DNA of 10,100 nt from CAMDBL01 sp964498125. Lineage in GTDB: Bacteria; Pseudomonadota; Alphaproteobacteria; Rhizobiales; Hyphomicrobiaceae. The stretch is from positions 1 to 10,100 of the forward strand of contig CAZCGE010000147.1 of NCBI GenBank assembly GCA_964498125.1, given 5' to 3'. This document shows positions 6,873 to 10,100 of the stretch, in pieces (position 1 is the stretch's first letter; every line of letters begins with the position of its first letter). The translations under genes were made by a program, and so were the position numbers. The notes under the pieces were generated by a model, which made no database searches, was not told the DNA's origin, and was given only the letters and a program-made list of their open reading frames with translations.

Positions 6873-7014
6873 GCGTATGGAGCGTGGAGTTGGTCGCTGT
6901 ACAAACTGCACCGCGGTCTCATGCGTTGGCCCCCGATGCATCGCGAAGCTCCAGGTCAATCGGCTACACCCTCGATGCCGCCTGTGGCATGCTGCGGCGA
7001 TCAGGGGGCGCAAA

Positions 7015-9345
7015 ATGACGATCACACAAGAGCTGGCCGAGATCCTCGGCGACGTCGACAGGCCCGGCGACTTCTTCGCCTCGGACCGCGCTGAGTTTCT
7101 GGCGCCGCGCCTCGAAGTCGAGGGTGTCGGGCCAATCGCGATTCCGCTGCTGCCGGCGCAGGCCAAGCAGTTGATCAAGGCGGCGAGCCGTGCGCCCTAC
7201 GGGCGTGGCTCCGACACGATCGTCGATACGAAAGTCCGCCGCACATGGCAGATCGAAGCAAGCCGCATCAGCCTCAGTGGCAAGCACTGGTCGACAACGC
7301 TCGCTGGCATTGTGGAGCGCGCCGCCGAGGGGCTTGGCGTCACCGAGCCGGTTGCGGCTGAGCTCTACAAGCTGCTCGTCTACGACAAGGGCAGCTTTTT
7401 CGTCAGCCATCGCGACACCGAGAAGACCCCCGGCATGTTCGCGACGCTGGTGCTGGCGCTGCCATCGCAGTCCAAAGGCGGCGAGCTGATGGTTCGGCAC
7501 AAAGACCGGGAGGCGCGACTGGACCTTGCCTGCGAGGAGCCGTCCGAGATCGCGTTCGCGGCGTTCTATGCGGACTGCGTGCACGAGGTCCTCCCCGTGA
7601 CTTCCGGCTGCCGGGCGACGCTCGTGTTCAACCTCGTGCGCAAGGCAAAAGGGAAAGCGCCGGAGCCGCCGAGCTACGAGGCCGAGGCGGAACAGGTCAC
7701 TCAGCTATTGCGTGGTTGGGTGGACGCGAAGGTCTCCGCCAGCGTCGACGCTACAAGCGCAGATGGCGCCGAACTCGCCTCTCCGGAAAAGCTGATCATT
7801 CCGCTGGAGCACGCCTACACACCGGCCGAGCTGGCTTTCGACAAGCTGAAGGGCGCGGATGCCGCAGTCGCGCGTTTGCTCGGCACGGCGGCACCGCAAG
7901 CCGGCTGCGACTTGCATCTGGCTCTGCTCACGGTCTGGGAGAGCGGATCCGCGGAATACAGTGGCCGTGAAAATTGGCACTATCGCCGTGGTCGGCGCGA
8001 CTCGGGCGTGGAGGAAAATGCCAACGAGTTCGAGGTCATCGAAGTGCACGACTGGAGCAAAACACTGTCGGACTGGCGCCGGCCGGACGGGGTTGCCACG
8101 ACGCTCGGCAAGCTGCCGATCGAGGACCACGAAGTTTCGCCGCCCGATGCGCTCGAGGACATGGAGCCGGACGAGGAGCATTTCCACGAGGCGACGGGCA
8201 ACGAGGGCGCCTCGTTCGACCGCACCTACGCTCGCGCCGCTCTGGTCGTTTGGCCGAGCAAGCGTATCTTGGCCATCCTCAACCAAGGCGGTCTCGAGGC
8301 GACGCTGCCGTTCCTGCAGGAACTCGTCGGCAAATGGCAAGCGGCCGGCGCCAAGCAGGGATTGCAGCACAAGCGGAAAGCCGAGGAACTCGCGGGGCAT
8401 ATGATCGCGACGTGGGCGGTGAGCACGTGGCACGAACGTGACCGCTCCGAGCCGAGCGAGTTTGGGCGCATGCTGAGCCTGCTCGCCCGTCTCGGCAATC
8501 CAGCGCTTATCGAACGGATGCTCGAAAAGCTGATGAGCCGACAGGGCCATGACAATGCCGACAACCCTGCGATTCTCGAAGCACTGGCGCTCTTTGGGCC
8601 CGATCGAGCAGCCGGATGGCTGCAGAAGATGATCGCCGCGAACGCCGTAGAAGCGCTCGGCTCCTGTGGCGCCCTGCTGGCCGGCGCACTCAAAGGCGCT
8701 TTCTCCAAGACGCCGGCACAACTGCTCAGTGCCGTGCGAACGCTTGTCGACCAGCTCCCGGGCGATCCCGCTACCGCACCGAAGGATCAATGGGGCCGGC
8801 CGAGAGGTGCGAAACCCGATGTAGCTTTTCTTGTCGATCTTGCCCAAGTGGTCGACCGCGTTGATGTCGGGCTTGCCAAGCACGCGAGCCGCCATATCCT
8901 CGCGTGGCCGCGGCACTTCGGCGCCGATCGCGTTCTGGTTCCGGCAGTCAAACGCTTGATCCAGGCACGGTGCCGGAGCGGCCCTGCCTTCGACGCCTTG
9001 CATGCGGCCGCGATTGCGCACCTAGTGTCGCGCATCGCGGAGGCACTTGAGGCTCCTCAAGATTGGACCCGACCAAGCAGTATCGGTTGCCAGTGCCAGC
9101 ATTGCAGGGAGCTTTCCAGATTTCTTGCCGACGCAGGAAAAGAGAGCTGGACGTTGAGAGCCGCCCAGCAAATCCGGACGCATGTCGAAAACGAGATCCG
9201 CCGCGCCAACGCCGACGTCGACACCAGCACCGAGCGCCGGGGCTCACCGCACAGCCTGATCTCGGTCAAGAACCAGGCGAGCTACGAGCGGCGCGTCGCA
9301 CAACGCAAACAGGACCTTGCCGACCTCGCTGCACTGCGGCGGTGA
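7015..9345 (+). CDS. Large 2-oxoglutarate/Fe(II)-dependent oxygenase with helical C-terminal region
   Basis: A 776-residue protein. The N-terminal ~210 residues form a prolyl-4-hydroxylase-like double-stranded beta-helix: iron ligands H132 and D134 in FFVSHRDTEKTPGMF, GGELMVRH in the middle, iron ligand H190 in DCVHEVLPV, and the 2-oxoglutarate-binding R200 in GCRATLVFNL. The set is complete, so the enzyme should be active. The substrate is unknown and could be protein or nucleic acid. The remaining ~550 residues are mostly helical, with acidic stretches (DALEDMEPDEEHFHEA). They end in a C-x-C-x2-C cluster (C692, C694, C697) followed by RRGSPHSLISVKNQASYERR, a combination I recall from large fungal and bacterial oxygenases of this type. 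The ATG at 7015 follows a CAGGGGG-type ribosome site; the frame is open back to 6847, but that extension overlaps the primase gene. It lies 142 bp downstream on the same strand as the TOTE gene, so cotranscription is plausible. Confidence 0.82.
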   Translation: MTITQELAEILGDVDRPGDFFASDRAEFLAPRLEVEGVGPIAIPLLPAQAKQLIKAASRAPYGRGSDTIVDTKVRRTWQIEASRISLSGKHWSTTLAGIVERAAEGLGVTEPVAAELYKLLVYDKGSFFVSHRDTEKTPGMFATLVLALPSQSKGGELMVRHKDREARLDLACEEPSEIAFAAFYADCVHEVLPVTSGCRATLVFNLVRKAKGKAPEPPSYEAEAEQVTQLLRGWVDAKVSASVDATSADGAELASPEKLIIPLEHAYTPAELAFDKLKGADAAVARLLGTAAPQAGCDLHLALLTVWESGSAEYSGRENWHYRRGRRDSGVEENANEFEVIEVHDWSKTLSDWRRPDGVATTLGKLPIEDHEVSPPDALEDMEPDEEHFHEATGNEGASFDRTYARAALVVWPSKRILAILNQGGLEATLPFLQELVGKWQAAGAKQGLQHKRKAEELAGHMIATWAVSTWHERDRSEPSEFGRMLSLLARLGNPALIERMLEKLMSRQGHDNADNPAILEALALFGPDRAAGWLQKMIAANAVEALGSCGALLAGALKGAFSKTPAQLLSAVRTLVDQLPGDPATAPKDQWGRPRGAKPDVAFLVDLAQVVDRVDVGLAKHASRHILAWPRHFGADRVLVPAVKRLIQARCRSGPAFDALHAAAIAHLVSRIAEALEAPQDWTRPSSIGCQCQHCRELSRFLADAGKESWTLRAAQQIRTHVENEIRRANADVDTSTERRGSPHSLISVKNQASYERRVAQRKQDLADLAALRR

Positions 9346-9423
9346 ACCCATCCGAGGCGGCTATAAAGCCCACGCCGAAGTGAGGACTGGGGGGTGAGTT
9401 GGTTGCAGGCTGAAGTGCGACCC

Positions 9424-9445
9424 GATTTGAACCAACGGCCAAAGG
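9424..9445 (-). repeat. Deleted partial duplicate of the tRNA-derived attachment sequence
   Basis: GATTTGAACCAACG directly joined to GCCAAAGG. The same two blocks occur at 9546-9559 and 9575-9582, separated there by 15 bp (the anticodon part of the tRNA fragment). This copy is therefore a duplicate with a 15-bp internal deletion. It suggests an earlier or imperfect recombination event at the same site. Confidence 0.7.
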
Positions 9446-9530
9446 CTATTGATTTTGTTTGGTCGGCATCCAGATTGCGGCATCACCAAGCGTCTTTGTC
9501 ATGGATTTATCTAGGTAATTTCACAATAGA

Positions 9531-9577
9531 TGGTTGCGGGGGCTGGATTTGAACCAACGACCTTCAGGTTATGAGCC
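9531..9577 (-). other. Attachment site: 3' half of tRNA-Met(CAT)
   Basis: On the minus strand this reads as the 3' part of a tRNA. It starts with GGCTCATAACC (anticodon loop CTCATAA, anticodon CAT). It continues through the 3' anticodon stem CCTGA and a T-arm GTTGG-TTCAAAT-CCAGC, and ends with acceptor strand CCCCGC, discriminator A and an encoded CCA. The 5' half is absent: above 9577 the sequence changes to AAAGGATTCAAG instead of the expected 5' side of the anticodon stem and the D-arm. Such 3' fragments are left when an integrase inserts an island into a tRNA gene. The fragment cannot be a functional tRNA. Its orientation places the island at higher coordinates. Confidence 0.85.
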
Positions 9578-9698
9578 AAAGGATTCAAGAACACATAAAG
9601 AACGTTAACGGCATCTGACGCACAAGTTTAAACGTACCTTTTCAATATGTTAGTTGCGCATTTCGACGCATGACAGAGCGTACGAAGACTCGCCATTT

Positions 9699-9718
9699 TG
9701 GTACCCATGTGGTACCCA
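9699..9718 (+). repeat. Tandem TGGTACCCA direct repeats before the integrase gene
   Basis: TGGTACCCA occurs at 9699-9707 and again at 9710-9718, spaced 11 bp, about one helical turn. Each contains the palindrome GGTACC. Lying between the attachment site and the integrase start, they are candidates for integrase arm-type binding sites or an operator controlling the integrase. That role is inferred from position only. Confidence 0.6.
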
Positions 9719-9801
9719 GGGTGACCAACAGGGTCGCCCTCGAGGTTCGCCTCGGGCAACTCGAAAGGCAGCGTTCGTTCTTGGCTTCGAGGATCATTGT
9801 C

Positions 9802-10100
9802 GTGGCGCAGCCACTCACAGATCTCACCATTCGCAGGCTCACGGCCGTTGACGCAGATCGCCTCGAGATTTGGGATGCACGCGTTCCCGGCCTTGGAGTG
9901 CGCGTGTCGAAAAGCGGCACGAAGACGTTTGTCTTGATGTTTCGCCATCGCGGTCTGAAGCGCAGGATGACGCTCGGCCGTTATCCTCAACTGACGCTGA
10001 GCGATGCCCGGGATAAGGCCATCAACGCATTGCGCGAAGTCACTGCCGGCAGCGATCCGATCTTGCGATCGCGGACAGACGCCGACCTGTCTTTCCAATT
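9802..10100 (+). CDS. P4-type tyrosine integrase, N-terminal part (continues beyond the right edge)
   Basis: An open frame from a GTG at 9802 runs to the window end (99 codons visible). GAGGA lies 8 bases upstream and supports this start. The visible part is the arm-type DNA-binding domain (DUF4102-like) of P4-type integrases: LTDLTIRRLTAVD, WDARVPGLGVRVSKSGTKTF, then MFRHRGLKRRMTLGRYPQLT and LSDARDKAINALREVTAGSDP. The catalytic tyrosine recombinase domain (R...HxxR...Y) would follow outside the window. These enzymes insert genomic islands into tRNA genes, which fits the tRNA-Met fragment 225 bp upstream. Tandem repeats between the two may be its arm sites. Confidence 0.9.
   Translation, partial: MAQPLTDLTIRRLTAVDADRLEIWDARVPGLGVRVSKSGTKTFVLMFRHRGLKRRMTLGRYPQLTLSDARDKAINALREVTAGSDPILRSRTDADLSFQ

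Larger units (their letters stand above)
9346..9801. other. Intergenic island boundary region
   Basis: About 450 bp lie between the oxygenase stop and the integrase start. The stretch from about 9440 to 9660 is distinctly richer in A and T than the rest of the window. It holds a partial tRNA copy, its deleted duplicate, tandem GGTACC-containing repeats and a CGAGG-TTCG-CCTCG hairpin (9741-9754). I see no gene in it. The hairpin lacks a T-run and is not called a terminator. Confidence 0.7.

Noticed and set aside
6847..7014. N-terminal extension of the oxygenase from an ATG at 6847
   Set aside because: The extension overlaps the end of the primase gene, has no ribosome site, and reads as unstructured Arg/Cys-rich sequence. 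The ATG at 7015 has a good upstream G-rich site.
7705..9021. Minus-strand open frame (438 codons) antisense to the oxygenase
   Set aside because: It is an Arg/Leu/Gly-rich shadow without motifs; the plus-strand protein is continuous and recognisable.
9741..9754. CGAGG-TTCG-CCTCG hairpin as a terminator
   Set aside because: A stable UUCG-type loop, but only a five-base stem and no following T-run; it is noted only as a possible leader structure.
9628..10098. Minus-strand open frame of 156 codons over the integrase start
   Set aside because: The plus strand clearly encodes the N-terminal domain of a P4-type integrase with a ribosome site; the antisense frame shows no motif.

Overview
The window is GC-rich throughout and looks like the chromosome of an alphaproteobacterium, most likely a Bradyrhizobium/Rhodopseudomonas relative. 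Three things point there: the codon use (third positions mostly G or C), a REP-like palindrome of the 'CGTAGGGCGCAATAGC' type common in that group, and a rhizobial-type tRNA-Met 3' half. The taxon is inferred from style, since no marker gene is present.

Left part (1-2768, all on the minus strand). An ABC exporter pair of the PQQ-dependent alcohol dehydrogenase (PedC) type, ATPase then permease with an ATGA overlap, is followed by a small exported protein that usually accompanies such transporters. Next comes an apparently frameshifted gene (583 to 136). At 135 its sequence stops and what looks like the 5' end of a group II intron begins and runs off the left edge. A non-coding stretch (2769-3177) upstream of the ABC genes carries a palindromic REP-like element inside a pair of 45-bp direct repeats.

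Middle part (3178-9345) is the defence-like core, arranged as two divergent units. The minus-strand unit holds a ThsB-like TIR protein (Thoeris sensor family), a short two-helix membrane protein that looks like a 5'-shortened member of a family found beside such TIR proteins, and a C-terminal scrap of what may be a RecG-like/AlbA_2 ATPase. Overlapping stops and starts link these three. No ThsA-type effector is visible. The plus-strand unit holds an 810-residue TOTE-type primase-helicase (zinc knuckle, archaeo-eukaryotic primase, SF2 helicase) and, 142 bp downstream, a 776-residue 2-oxoglutarate/Fe(II) oxygenase with a large helical C-terminal part and a Cys cluster.

Right part (9346-10100) is the edge of a mobile island. 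It has an AT-richer gap, a tRNA-Met(CAT) 3' half (attachment-site copy) preceded by a deleted partial duplicate of the same sequence, tandem GGTACC-containing repeats, and the 5' end of a P4-type tyrosine integrase that leaves the window. The orientation of the tRNA fragment predicts that the island lies to the right and that an intact tRNA-Met gene closes it there.

Overall the window looks like a composite defence and mobile-element hotspot: a lone ThsB-like TIR module back to back with a TOTE primase-helicase/oxygenase module, next to an island integrated in a tRNA gene. Whether the two modules act together is not shown by the sequence.
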